A stretch of DNA of 64,000 nt, taken from assembly GCA_003223325.1 (NCBI GenBank), contig QHYS01000017.1:1-64000 (forward strand), in the 5' to 3' direction. This stretch comes from Acidobacteriota bacterium (GTDB lineage Bacteria; Acidobacteriota; Terriglobia; Acidiferrales; UBA7541). The stretch's first letter is position 1, and each line of letters starts with the position of its first letter. Below, in pieces: positions 55,405 through 64,000 of the stretch. Position numbers and translations under genes: made by a program. The notes beneath the pieces were generated by a model. That model was given only the letters and a program-made list of their open reading frames with translations, was not told the DNA's origin and made no database searches.

Positions 55405-55824
55405 ATGAGACATAGGGTTATCGCAATTTTCGCTGTGGCTACAGGCCTTCTAGTGGTTTGTGTTTCCCTGTTCGCGCACCACGGTGCCGCGTCATTCGAC
55501 ACGACGAAAAAACTCACACTTAAGGGCAGCGTCGTGGAATGGTTTTGGGCCAATCCGCATTGCTTTTTGAGGTTTGACGTCAAAGATGAAAACGGCCAAA
55601 CCGTGCAGTGGGTCGTCGAGACTCAAAGTGGACCCAACATAGTCCCTCTCGGCTATACCAAGCAGACCTTTAAGCCTGGAGATGAAGTTACCGTCACTTT
55701 GACGCCAGTCAGAAATGGGAAGCCTCTCGGGCGTCTGTTGTCGGTCGTGCTCCTCAATGGTAAGAAGCTAGGCACGGGCGGCATCGTTTCTGGCTCCGGA
55801 TCCGGGTCGGACTATCCCCAATAA
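55405..55824 (+). CDS. DUF6152-family exported protein
   Basis: A 139-residue exported protein. The signal peptide (RVIAIFAVATGLLVVCVSLF) is followed by AHHGAASFDTTKKLTLKGSV, EWFWANPHCFLRFDVKDENG and WVVETQSGPNIV, the DUF6152 hallmark. These proteins are single OB-like beta-barrels of unknown role that often accompany the 'DISGxWEPANG' proteins, as here (next gene 118 bases on). GGAGG lies before the ATG. Confidence 0.82.
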   Translation: MRHRVIAIFAVATGLLVVCVSLFAHHGAASFDTTKKLTLKGSVVEWFWANPHCFLRFDVKDENGQTVQWVVETQSGPNIVPLGYTKQTFKPGDEVTVTLTPVRNGKPLGRLLSVVLLNGKKLGTGGIVSGSGSGSDYPQ

Positions 55825-55941
55825 TGAGGAATTGGCTCCGGCCGAAAGCTTCACGTGCCGAAATCGGTGCGCAGAGTATTTTGAGAATGTTCGAACTAAG
55901 CCGTGGAATCCGAACCCATCGGAACGGGAGGGAACCTTTCG

Positions 55942-56967
55942 ATGCCAAAACGCCCTCTAATAGAAAATCATTTGACGGTTCCGCTGATTGCCCCTTTGAT
56001 TGGCCTGATTGCGGTTTTAACTTTTTCGCCTAGGGCGCGCGCTCAGGCTCGGCTGCCCGGAGCGGTCTACGATTTTGATCGCAAAGGCGAAAAACCCGGA
56101 CCAGCCCCAAAGCGCGACATCTCAGGAATTTGGGAACCCGCCAACGGGGTAGCCGGCGGAATCCAGGGGAAAGGTGCCGCTGCCATGGAATCGTGCAAGC
56201 GCGATAAACCCGGCGGGAAGTATACGGTCGATCCCAATGCGCCGGTCACCGACACGGGCTACGCCACACCCGATTGCTTGAAACCGGATGTTGAGCCCCC
56301 GTACACACCTCTAGGGCGCGAAACCCTCAAGGCCCATATCCCCGTCGAGGGGTATCGCATGGTTCCTGACGCGCTGACGAACGATCCCATCCTCAAATGT
56401 GATCCAGGGGGCTTCCCGCGAATGAATCTTCATAATTTTAGGACCAGCGAAATCCTGCAGACTCCCACTCACACCGTGATCTTGTATAAATTCCAGCACC
56501 GCTGGCGACAAATCTGGACCGATGGCCGCGAACTGCCAAACGATCCCCAGAATCCGGCATGGGGAAACAGCGCCGATGCCCTTCCTCCCGAACCACGCTG
56601 GTGGGGATACTCGGTGGGCAAGTGGGCCGATGACTACACGTTTGTCGTCCAGACGAACGGATTCTACGATGACAGAACCTGGCTCGATAACGCCGGCCTT
56701 CCGCAAAGTGACGCCATGCAGGTGGAAGAAACCTATCACCGCGTGGACGCCGACCATTTGGAGCTTTCCATCAAAATTACCGACCCGAAGATATACACGA
56801 AATCTTGGGTGGCTCTCGACAAACTCCGTTTGAGGTTGCAATCACCCCATCTCGAAATTCAAGAAATGGAGTGCTCCCCCTCAGACCAGGAACGCTGGAA
56901 TAAGTACTTCGGCAGCCAAACCGGCCCCACCGCCGCCCCCGCTACCGGCCCCGATAAGGCCAAGTAG
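55942..56967 (+). CDS. Secreted 'DISGIWEPANG' protein of unknown function (paralogue B)
   Basis: A 341-residue exported protein, longer paralogue of 51569-52459. ATG 55942 follows GGAGGGAAC. A signal segment (PLIAPLIGLIAVLTFSPRARAQ) precedes PKRDISGIWEPANGVAGG, two Cys-containing inserts (SCKRDKPGG, TPDCLKPDVEPPYTPLG), then FRTSEILQTPTHTVILYKFQ, IWTDGRELPNDPQNP, RWWGYSVGKWADDY and a C-terminal YTKSWVALDKLRL. Function unknown; probably periplasmic. Confidence 0.75.
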   Translation: MPKRPLIENHLTVPLIAPLIGLIAVLTFSPRARAQARLPGAVYDFDRKGEKPGPAPKRDISGIWEPANGVAGGIQGKGAAAMESCKRDKPGGKYTVDPNAPVTDTGYATPDCLKPDVEPPYTPLGRETLKAHIPVEGYRMVPDALTNDPILKCDPGGFPRMNLHNFRTSEILQTPTHTVILYKFQHRWRQIWTDGRELPNDPQNPAWGNSADALPPEPRWWGYSVGKWADDYTFVVQTNGFYDDRTWLDNAGLPQSDAMQVEETYHRVDADHLELSIKITDPKIYTKSWVALDKLRLRLQSPHLEIQEMECSPSDQERWNKYFGSQTGPTAAPATGPDKAK

Positions 56968-57249
56968 CCTCGGCTATCTCCGGAACTCCGAACGCGCAAA
57001 CTGCCGGCTGGGGAATAGAGCGCCATCCTACATTCAATCGCCGCCCACTCGCGCCCCCCAAGCTCATCCCGACCCGAGGGCCGCAGCCCGAGCGATTTGC
57101 TGTTTGCGGTGCGTGCCAACACTGATATCCCCAGAATGTGCGGAATGAGCTGCGAAGGTATCCAGCGAATGTCTTTCGGAAACGTTGCGCCTCCCGGCGA
57201 TGATAAACTCGCCTCGGGTGCTAGCGATGGAAGAACCTGGAATGAACTT
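56968..57249. other. Intergenic, nothing recognised
   Basis: About 280 bases after paralogue B. The plus-strand frame through it reads as low-quality sequence until a HAD-like stub begins at 57250. Nothing else is visible. Confidence 0.35.
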
Positions 57250-57378
57250 ATGAATTCCCCATTTTGCGGAGCCTCTAACATCCGTCGTGTGGTAACGGAT
57301 TACACCGGCACTCTCTCCCTTGGAGGCAGGTTAAGCACTGGCGTCGAAGATCGCCTGCGAAGACTTAAGAACTCGTAG
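57250..57378 (+). pseudogene. Stub of a HAD-family phosphatase
   Basis: A 42-codon frame contains RRVVTDYTGTLSLGGRL followed by GVEDRLRRL. This matches motif I (DxxGTLS) and the next helix of small HAD hydrolases, but it stops right after; motifs II-IV are absent. It is a truncated remnant. Confidence 0.5.
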
Positions 57379-57691
57379 AAATAGATGTTATTTCGGCTGA
57401 TTCTTTCGGTACCGCCTCAGGGCAGCTCGCCTGTGTACCATTGCGACCACAAATATTGCCGCAGCGATCCCGGCATGACCGAGACAAGGTAATTCACGTC
57501 AAGAAAAACAATCCGTCACAAATGGCGGCGTTTGGTAACGGCAACAACGACGCATTAAACTGATGCTGAAAGCAGTTAAGGACGGCGCACGGACTCGCTA
57601 ATTGCGGTTGACATTGGAGAAGGGTGCTCGGTCCGGGTTGTGTCAAGCGTCAACATCTTCATCGTGGGCATTACAAACGCACTTGACCTGT
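57379..57691. other. Intergenic, nothing recognised
   Basis: About 310 bases between the HAD stub and the terminator of the minus-strand hydrolase gene. No gene or clear repeat is visible. Confidence 0.35.
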
Positions 57692-57733
57692 AAAAAGAGG
57701 GGCGGGGGGAGGGCCCGGGAGGGCCCCCTCCTT
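57692..57733 (-). terminator. Rho-independent terminator of the tandem hydrolase gene
   Basis: Directly after the stop codon the minus strand has a GC hairpin built on GGGCCC-TCCC-GGGCCC, extended by G/C pairs on both sides, followed by GCCCC and a run TCTTTTT. This is the normal architecture of an intrinsic terminator. Confidence 0.65.
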
Positions 57734-59403
57734 CAGTTTGTCCGAGTGTTGGTGCTGCTCGTCTGGGCATTCAAGTATCGCTTAAAAAACGCTATCGCCC
57801 GCGGCCAGGAATCAAGGGTCGCTACGGCATTTTCACCCAGTGTCTGGTGCTCGAGGAACGCGTGAGTCACGTTGGGATAGATCTTGAACTCGAACGTCTT
57901 CCCGAGCCTCTGCATCTCAGGCGCGGCAGCGGCCACCTTGGGTGCCAATCCAGGGTCATCATCGCCGGCAAACGCGAGAACTGGAGCTTGTATTTTTGCC
58001 ATCGTAGCGAGGTCGGGAGGGGCGCCATAAAAGCTTACGGCAGCGTTGATCCCAGGTATCTCCGCCGCGCTTTCCCAAGCAAAGCCGCCGCCGTTGCAGA
58101 AGCCGGTGATGCCGCTCTTGCCATTCGCCCGCGGCAGATTGAGCGCGTAGTCTCGCGCCGCCCTGAGAAGCCCTATTTTCTCGGGGACAGGGCGCGTCCC
58201 CAACGCCTTGGCCAGATCGTCGGGGTACTTGAACGAATCAAAATTGCCTCCGTTCGGGCCCAAACCGGAGGCCAGATCCGGCATGATGACAATGAAGCCT
58301 TGGAGCGCGAGTTTATCGGCAACGACGCGCATCCAGTCTGCTCCTTCACCTTTTCTTGGGGCCTCGCCGATGTCCATACCGGGTCCCGGATGGATGAGGA
58401 CTACCACCGCGGCCTTGTCGTTGCCGAGCGGTTGGAGGAGCCAAGAATGCAGCTTCACCGAACCCGCGGCAGTGCTCGCCGGGATATCGACCCACTCGCC
58501 ATGGCGAGGCGATTGATCTACCACTTTCTCGGGGCCGCCGAAATGACCCGGTACAATGTCGCTACGCTTGGCGATCTCTTGCTGGGCATCGCGCTGACGG
58601 GCCGCAGAAGCGGCGGCAGCGGCGTCATCTTTAACCGCAGGCAGCGTGGACTTCGCTTGCGGCGTTGCCTCCGGCTCCGCCAAGCTCGTTAGCAGGGCCA
58701 GGGTGTTGTGCCAGGCGTGCTCGGTCAGATCGAATTTGACCACACGCTGCTGCGTCAGGCTGCTTAGGGCGGCGTCGAGGCGGTTTTCGCTCCAGTTAAA
58801 ATCAAGCATCGCACTCTTGCCGTTGGAGCCTGGCAGGCTTACGAAATAGTCACGCACGGCTTTCGTCCGGCGCTCGGTCTCACCTTCGCCCAAGCGGGCG
58901 AGCGCCGTCGCGATAGCTTCATGGGTGGCGAACGAGTCAGTACCGCCGCCGTTCGGCCCCAAGCCCGAAAGGAGGTCAGGAACGACTGTGATGTAACCCT
59001 CATTCACAACCTCAGTGCCGACCGCGCGTACCCAGTCACTCAGCCCTTGATTGCGCGCCGTGACTACTGCGACCGGTGCCGTGTCGCCCAAGTCCGGATA
59101 AATGACAAAGACTCGGATCTTGACTGAGCCCATCGGCACTTCCAGCCATTGCGGGTGATGGTGCGGCAACGACGCATTCAGCACGATTTTCGCCGTGTCC
59201 TCGGACGGCAAGCCCAAGGGCATTGCCCTAGTCGAAAACCTGCCCGCGAATGTGCCTCCCGTAGCTGAAACGCTCACCGTCTTCTCAACGGCCAGGGCGG
59301 CCTGAACACCGCGTCCCGGCACAAACCGATCACCCGTGGCGAGCAAAAACGCGGACACAACGATCGCTACTGCGCCAACCTTTGATATCCGACCAGTCTT
59401 CAT
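57733..59403 (-). CDS. Exported tandem dienelactone-hydrolase protein, N-terminal domain without nucleophile
   Basis: A 556-residue exported protein with two dienelactone-hydrolase domains. ATG 59403 follows AAAGGAG and opens a signal peptide (KVGAVAIVVSAFLLATG). Domain 1 (about residues 70-240) has VVPDLLSGLGPNGGGTDSF but at the nucleophile position reads GKSAMLDFNWSENR, with no Cys or Ser elbow. Domain 2 (about 310-545) has VIMPDLASGLGPNGGNFDSF, the nucleophile elbow SGITGFCNGGGF (Cys), FAGDDDPGL (Asp) and NVTHAFLEH (His). So only the second domain should be active. An Ala-rich linker joins them. A terminator follows the gene. Confidence 0.82.
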   Translation of the reverse strand: MKTGRISKVGAVAIVVSAFLLATGDRFVPGRGVQAALAVEKTVSVSATGGTFAGRFSTRAMPLGLPSEDTAKIVLNASLPHHHPQWLEVPMGSVKIRVFVIYPDLGDTAPVAVVTARNQGLSDWVRAVGTEVVNEGYITVVPDLLSGLGPNGGGTDSFATHEAIATALARLGEGETERRTKAVRDYFVSLPGSNGKSAMLDFNWSENRLDAALSSLTQQRVVKFDLTEHAWHNTLALLTSLAEPEATPQAKSTLPAVKDDAAAAASAARQRDAQQEIAKRSDIVPGHFGGPEKVVDQSPRHGEWVDIPASTAAGSVKLHSWLLQPLGNDKAAVVVLIHPGPGMDIGEAPRKGEGADWMRVVADKLALQGFIVIMPDLASGLGPNGGNFDSFKYPDDLAKALGTRPVPEKIGLLRAARDYALNLPRANGKSGITGFCNGGGFAWESAAEIPGINAAVSFYGAPPDLATMAKIQAPVLAFAGDDDPGLAPKVAAAAPEMQRLGKTFEFKIYPNVTHAFLEHQTLGENAVATLDSWPRAIAFFKRYLNAQTSSTNTRTN

Positions 59404-60191
59404 CGCCCATCTCCTTTGGGTCCGTGCCCGGCTCGAAATTTGCCTGGGATTTTCCATTTGTCCGGCCAGATGGCCTCTTATACACCCAAGGCCATTCCGA
59501 ATGAAGCGAAATGCCCTTCGTCGTGCCCGTGTTCGATTTCGGGAGACCGCCAAGTCTCTTCGCCGCGACAACAACTTCACGAGCTTAATCTCGTTCTCGC
59601 TGAAGGGAGCGGCAGTCCCCACGTGAAATCAATCCTGCATTCAAAGATCATCGTCGCATACGGCGCATAAAGAAAAAGGACGGCTGTCCCCCGGGACCGC
59701 TCCCGAGCGCGGTTGTCTCGTTAACCTGAGCGTATTCCTAGGTCAAACAGGACAAACATGCCCCAGGAGTTGGTTCTAGCTTGCCCAAAACCGATTGCCC
59801 GCGGCCATTACCCTTTGAGGCAACAGAGGGCAGAGGGAGCCGTACCGTTTCACGTCCGACCAGTTCACCTCGATGACCTAAGAGCCAGGTCAATAACGCA
59901 ATGTGGACCTGTGACACGATGCCAACGAAAAAATAAAATGCGGCAGCTCCGAGACGAGAGATTCATTTGAACGCGGGAGAATCGGGGCCAAGTTCCAATG
60001 CTCAGATTTTCGGAATAGGCTCCGCGTTGGTGAGGCCAGGTGTGCACAGAAAAGATTTCTGCTTGACACACTGAGGGATGCGTGGTGCAGTGGGCACCAT
60101 AAGCGGTATCTAGTGGTCCGTTTCAAAGGAAAATCGACGCGGCCGGAAAGTTAAGCATTTCGCTGAGGAGTTTCGGCAAGGAGGTATCGAG
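59404..60191. other. Divergent intergenic region, about 790 bp, nothing specific
   Basis: It must contain promoters for the minus-strand hydrolase and the plus-strand cytochrome gene. Frames of 60-100 codons on both strands look like chance frames. No tRNA, repeat or strong hairpin seen. It ends with CAAGGAGG, the ribosome binding site of the next gene. Confidence 0.4.
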
Positions 60192-61549
60192 ATGAAGGCC
60201 GTGCGGAGATCCAGGTATTGCGGCGCTAGTGGCGTCATTCCAGTGGTTTTCATGGTGATGGTCGCGGTGGGTATGTCTCCAACGCGCGTAAAGGCGCAGG
60301 CAAACGGGGCCACGACACAGGGACAGGTCACCTTTGCTAAAGACGTCGCCCCGATTCTTCAGCAGAAGTGCCAGGACTGTCACCGGAGCGGATCGATGGC
60401 GCCCATGTCTCTCATAACGTATGAAGAGACGCGTCCGTGGGCCAGGGCGATCAGGCAGCGCGTACTGACGCGCACCATGCCGCCATGGCATCTCGACAAG
60501 TCGTTGGGTATCCAGCATTTCAAAAATGATATATCGCTGAGCGACGAGCAGATCGATACGATCGTCCGGTGGATCGATGCGGGAGCGCCTCTGGGAAATC
60601 CTAACGACATGCCACCTCCGAGAGTTTGGCCGAATGACGACGGCTGGCAACTCGCCAAACAGTTCGGTGCGCCAGATATGGTCATCTCGTCAGACCCCTA
60701 CACCATGCCTGCTCACGGACAAGATGTGTGGTGGAAGCCGTACACTGCAGTGCCGGTGACCGAGCCCCGGTGGGTGCGAGCGGTTGAGATTCGGCCAGCC
60801 ACACCCGCAGGCCGCCGCATCATGCATCACGTCCTCGCACGGCTGCAGCAAGATGAACCCGATCAGAGGTCGAGTCTCTTCGTGGGCACCGACACTCAGA
60901 ATGACGGTCCGGGATTGCTGATGGAGTGGGCGATCGGAAAGAACTACGACATCTATCGCCCCAATACCGGAAAGTTGCTGCTACCCGGGTCGCATATCTG
61001 GTGGGAACTCCACCTACACGCCGTCGGCCAGGAGATCACCGATCGTGCTGAGTTGGCAATCTATCTCTATCCGAAGGGGCAGGAGCCGAAATATCGGACG
61101 TACTTGATGGCTTACGGGGCAACCCAGTCTGACGACGGCCCTCTTTTGGACATTCGTCCCAACTCCATCGCGGAGACGGAGGGATACCACGTGCTGAGGC
61201 GGCCGGCCCGCCTCGAGAACTTCCAGCCACACATGCATCTGCGGGGATGCTCAGCTATGTGGACCATTTCAATTTTAATTGGATGACCAACTATATTTAT
61301 GCCGACGATGCGGCACCGGTGCTGCCGGCGGGCACCGTGCTGCATATCACCGCGTGGCACGACAACACGGTGAATAATCCGAACAACCCCGATCCGAACC
61401 AATGGGTTGGATGGGGCGATCGCACGGTCGACGAAATGGCGCACGCTTGGGTCAATGTGACTTTCATCGGCGACGAAGATTATCAGTCGTGGCTCACGGA
61501 ACAAAAGTCAAAGCAGATTGCATCCGCCGCTGCTCGGGCGCGGAAATAG
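60192..61549 (+). pseudogene. Secreted cytochrome c/monooxygenase-like protein, frameshifted
   Basis: ATG 60192 behind AAGGAGG opens a signal peptide, then a haem motif CQDCH in FAKDVAPILQQKCQDCHRSG, MPPWHLDKSLG, and a copper-monooxygenase-like second half (RRIMHHVLARL, WWELHLHAVG, ENFQPHMHLRG). At about 61240 a stretch is missing and the frame changes: the rest reads MLSYVDHFNFNWMTNYIYAD, LHITAWHDNTVNNPNNPDP and VGWGDRTVDEMAHAWVN. The full-length relative would have about 15 more codons between HMHLRG and LSYV. Either inactivated or mis-assembled. Confidence 0.78.
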
Positions 61550-61572
61550 ATCACCCGCAAGGAACCGGAACC

Positions 61573-62354
61573 ATGCAAGTGCGGCGTTCGAGCGTGATCA
61601 TTTTATGGATGGCGGGCGTGCTCGGGAGCGCCGCGCTGGTGCAGGCGCAAAGCTTGCCTCTGGAGCCTAGGCACGACGCGGGTCAGAGCATTACAGCCGC
61701 CTTCGAGGGTTGGTTTGCAAACCAGGACGGTACCTATAGTATTCTACTCGGCTATTACAATCGTAATCGCAAACAAGATTTGGATATTCCGGTCGGGCCG
61801 AACAACCGGATTGAGCCGGGGGGACCCGACCAGGGCCAGCCAACGCACTTCTTGCCCGGGCGGCAGTGGGGGGTCTTCACCGTAACGGTGCCCAAAGATT
61901 TTGGGATTCGGAAGCTCACCTGGACGCTCGTCGCCAACGGCCAGACGACCGTCGTTCCCGCAAGCCTCGATCCGCTATGGGAGGTCTCACCCTTCATCGA
62001 GGCGAGCGAAAATACGCCGCCGACGATCCGGTTTGAAGACGGGGCCTCGGTACAAGGCCCGAGCCCGATCAGCACGAGCCTCTCAACTATTATGGGGAAC
62101 CCGCTGACGCTGGCCCTTTGGGTTTCCGACGATGCCAAGACGATTTTGGGGATGCAACCACCCAAGACCCCTCCTGTGATCTTGACCTGGAGCAAATTCC
62201 GTGGACCAGGCGAGGTGACGTTTGCCGATGCGAAGTCAGCGAGCCCGGTGAATACATCCTGCGCGTCGTGGCCAACGATTGGTCCGGAAACGGCGGCCAC
62301 GGATTTCAGTGCTGCTGGACGAATGCTCAGATACGGGTCTCCGTAAAGCCGTGA
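61573..62354 (+). pseudogene. Exported protein of unknown function, frameshifted near the C-terminus
   Basis: ATG 61573 gives a signal peptide (VIILWMAGVLGSAALVQAQ). The body reads AFEGWFANQDGTYSILLGYY, PTHFLPGRQWGVFTVTVP and WSKFRGPGEVTFADAK. At about 62230 part is missing and the frame changes; the C-terminal part reads VSEPGEYILRVVANDWSG and GFQCCWTNAQIRVSV. Such proteins accompany the cytochrome-type gene immediately upstream in acidobacterial loci. Function unknown. Confidence 0.72.
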
Positions 62355-62431
62355 GCGACGCGACGGGGTAGGCAGTACTTCGTTTTCGGAGTCAAAAATG
62401 AGGTGCGGGCTGAAACCAAAGGAGGCCAGTC

Positions 62432-64000
62432 ATGCGTAGGGCGAAGCTTGTTGCAGGGACATTAGTGGCCAGTGCCTTGCTGGGCGTGACCTTGGTGGGC
62501 TTTTTGATGGCAGAAACGCCGGCTCCTTCGGCGCACGCAGCGCTGACGGGCAAGGTGACGTCACAGGCGGAGGGCGCAATGGAAGGTGTGATCGTCGGTG
62601 CAAAGAAGGCGGGCTCCACGATCACCACTTGGGTGGTGAGCGACGCCCAGGGTCAGTACGGTTTCCCGCGCGACCGAATGGAGCCAGGCAGGTATGTCAT
62701 CAAAGCTCGCGCCGCAGGATATGAGCTGCCAAATACTTCCGTGGAGGTAACGGCCGAACCCGCCCAGTTGGATTTGCAGCTTAATAAGGTAACCAGCAGC
62801 TCGAAGCTCGCCATGCAGCTCTCCAACGGTGAGTTGCTCACGAGCGTGCCGGGAACCCGGGAAGACAAGATGGCGCTTGGGGGCTGCGTGAATTGCCACA
62901 CGCTGCAACGTGTGCTGTTTTCTCGTTATAACACGGAAGAGATGATACCAGTCGTACAACGGATGGCCATGCACACGAATAACTCTTCTCCGTTGCATCC
63001 CTGGACCCGACCTCCCAGGCCGGCAAGCACGCCGACGGAGAGGCAGATCGCCGCCGCCAAATATTTCAGCACCGTCAACTTGAGTTCGGTGGATACCTTT
63101 GAATTCCCGTTGAAGACCAAGCCGCGGCCTAAAGGCAAGGCAACCGAGGTGATTTACACAGCGTACGACCTGCCGCGACCGGATGCGGCGCCGCATGACG
63201 CCGCGCTCGACGCGCAAGGGAACGTTTGGTATTCCGATTTTGATTCCCAGTTTATTGGCAAACTCGATCCGAAGACCGGCAAAGTGGTGGAGTATCCCGT
63301 TCCGCTAAACCGCGTCGGCCCGTTCGCTCAGGGCGGTCTGCAGATCGCTTTTGACAAAGAGGGGCGCGTTTACTTCGGCAACATGTCGCAAATGCAAATC
63401 GTCAGGTTCGATCCCAAGACAGAAAAAATGGAGACCTTTAAGCCTCCCATAGCGGATTCGAATATTGGAGATGGCCATCTGACGATGATTGACCCCGCGT
63501 TCCAGCAGGTGGATGGCAAGATATGGGTCAACGTCGCCGACGGTACCGACGAGTCAGGCGGCACGTGGCATGTCGACTTGGTGACCAACACTTGGACTCA
63601 CGTTAGTTATCCACCGGGTAGCCCTTCCGCTCGTGCCTACGACGTGGTTGCCGATTCTAATAACAACATGTACGGCATGAGCTTTACGAACGACAAGATT
63701 TGGATGACGAACGGTAAGACCCTACAAACGGTGTGGTATGACCTACCGCCGAAAGCTGAGGGTTGCCGGCGAGGACACCTGGACTCCCAAGACCGATTGT
63801 GGTGTGGTGAGTTTAACGGCAACGGTATCGCGATGTTCGATCCGAAGACGCAAAAGATCACCGAGTGGAAGGCTCCCACGCAGTGGACGCGTCCGTATGA
63901 CGCGCAGTTCGATGACAAGACGTATGCCTGGGGCGCGGGAATGGACAATGATATTGCGCTCCGGCTCAATAGCCAGACTGGTGAATTCACCGAGTATCTC
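62432..64000 (+). CDS. Secreted cytochrome-like beta-propeller, truncated by the window end
   Basis: 523 codons to the window edge without a stop. ATG 62432 follows AAAGGAGG. Signal peptide (KLVAGTLVASALLGVTLVGF), carboxypeptidase regulatory-like domain (ALTGKVTSQAEGAMEGVIVG), haem motif Cys152-Val-Asn-Cys155-His156, then a Vgb-like propeller (VWYSDFDSQFIGKLDPKTG, AMFDPKTQKITEWKAPTQW). It is a paralogue of 12521-14221 with the same domain order. Probably a periplasmic haem protein acting with the neighbouring cytochrome-type genes. Confidence 0.82.
   Translation, partial: MRRAKLVAGTLVASALLGVTLVGFLMAETPAPSAHAALTGKVTSQAEGAMEGVIVGAKKAGSTITTWVVSDAQGQYGFPRDRMEPGRYVIKARAAGYELPNTSVEVTAEPAQLDLQLNKVTSSSKLAMQLSNGELLTSVPGTREDKMALGGCVNCHTLQRVLFSRYNTEEMIPVVQRMAMHTNNSSPLHPWTRPPRPASTPTERQIAAAKYFSTVNLSSVDTFEFPLKTKPRPKGKATEVIYTAYDLPRPDAAPHDAALDAQGNVWYSDFDSQFIGKLDPKTGKVVEYPVPLNRVGPFAQGGLQIAFDKEGRVYFGNMSQMQIVRFDPKTEKMETFKPPIADSNIGDGHLTMIDPAFQQVDGKIWVNVADGTDESGGTWHVDLVTNTWTHVSYPPGSPSARAYDVVADSNNNMYGMSFTNDKIWMTNGKTLQTVWYDLPPKAEGCRRGHLDSQDRLWCGEFNGNGIAMFDPKTQKITEWKAPTQWTRPYDAQFDDKTYAWGAGMDNDIALRLNSQTGEFTEYL

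Noticed and set aside
57097-57249. Longer plus-strand frame upstream of the HAD-like stub
   Set aside because: The part before 57250 does not resemble a protein; only the segment with the DxxGTLS motif is supported.
1-64000. tRNA genes, rRNA genes, CRISPR arrays, prophage or plasmid origins
   Set aside because: I looked for cloverleaf-like T-loop sequences, regularly spaced direct repeats, integrase and replication genes and found none that I could support by eye.

Overview
The window looks like a chromosomal segment of an acidobacterium (Acidobacteriota, Terriglobia/Bryobacterales-like). This is inferred from gene content: PEP-CTERM remnants, YXWGXW-repeat, DUF6152 and DoxX proteins, an Oar-like carboxypeptidase-regulatory TonB receptor, secreted beta-propellers fused to c-type haem motifs, and GC-rich genes with good Shine-Dalgarno sites. 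No rRNA, tRNA or CRISPR array was recognised.

Layout. 0-5 kb is sparse: a wrecked PEP-CTERM gene, small proteins, a secreted esterase, a secreted VOC protein and a structured intergenic region. 4.6-12.3 kb holds housekeeping-type genes (EamA transporter, DoxX, pyruvate phosphate dikinase, alpha/beta hydrolase, coiled-coil protein, AlkB). 12.5-29 kb is a catabolic island: a Rieske oxygenase, a class II aldolase/decarboxylase, a DASS permease, 4-oxalomesaconate hydratase (LigJ), an HpcH/HpaI aldolase and a Pht5-type decarboxylase. Together these fit breakdown of a phthalate-like acid through the protocatechuate 4,5-cleavage route. Interleaved are three pairs of secreted beta-propeller genes. 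In every pair the two halves are in the same frame and separated by one TGA codon. The propeller repeat runs on across that TGA, and the same hairpin (loop AGGNN) starts its loop exactly 30 nt after it. I read this as candidate selenocysteine or programmed-readthrough proteins.

29-42 kb has an Oar-like outer-membrane protein, a TMTC-like membrane/TPR protein, phenylalanine hydroxylase, a PilZ protein, a hybrid histidine kinase split by an amber codon with its sigma-54 response regulator, and a YXWGXW protein. 42.3-46.2 kb is a rearranged zone. A truncated SDR gene abuts a truncated TonB-receptor pseudogene, and the receptor is interrupted in antisense by an ORF-less group II intron that itself carries a second one (a nested, twintron-like arrangement). 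Removing the outer element restores the receptor reading frame exactly at that point.

46.3-50.8 kb is an MFS exporter divergent from a pqqABCDE operon. It includes a 25-residue PqqA; PqqC carries an out-of-frame deletion. 50.8-64 kb carries secreted metallo-beta-lactamase, VOC, DUF6152, 'DISGxWEPANG' and tandem dienelactone-hydrolase proteins, and cytochrome-type genes, ending in a truncated propeller cytochrome. Several genes between 38 and 62.4 kb carry a single frame-breaking lesion, so this half is either eroding or has localised assembly errors.
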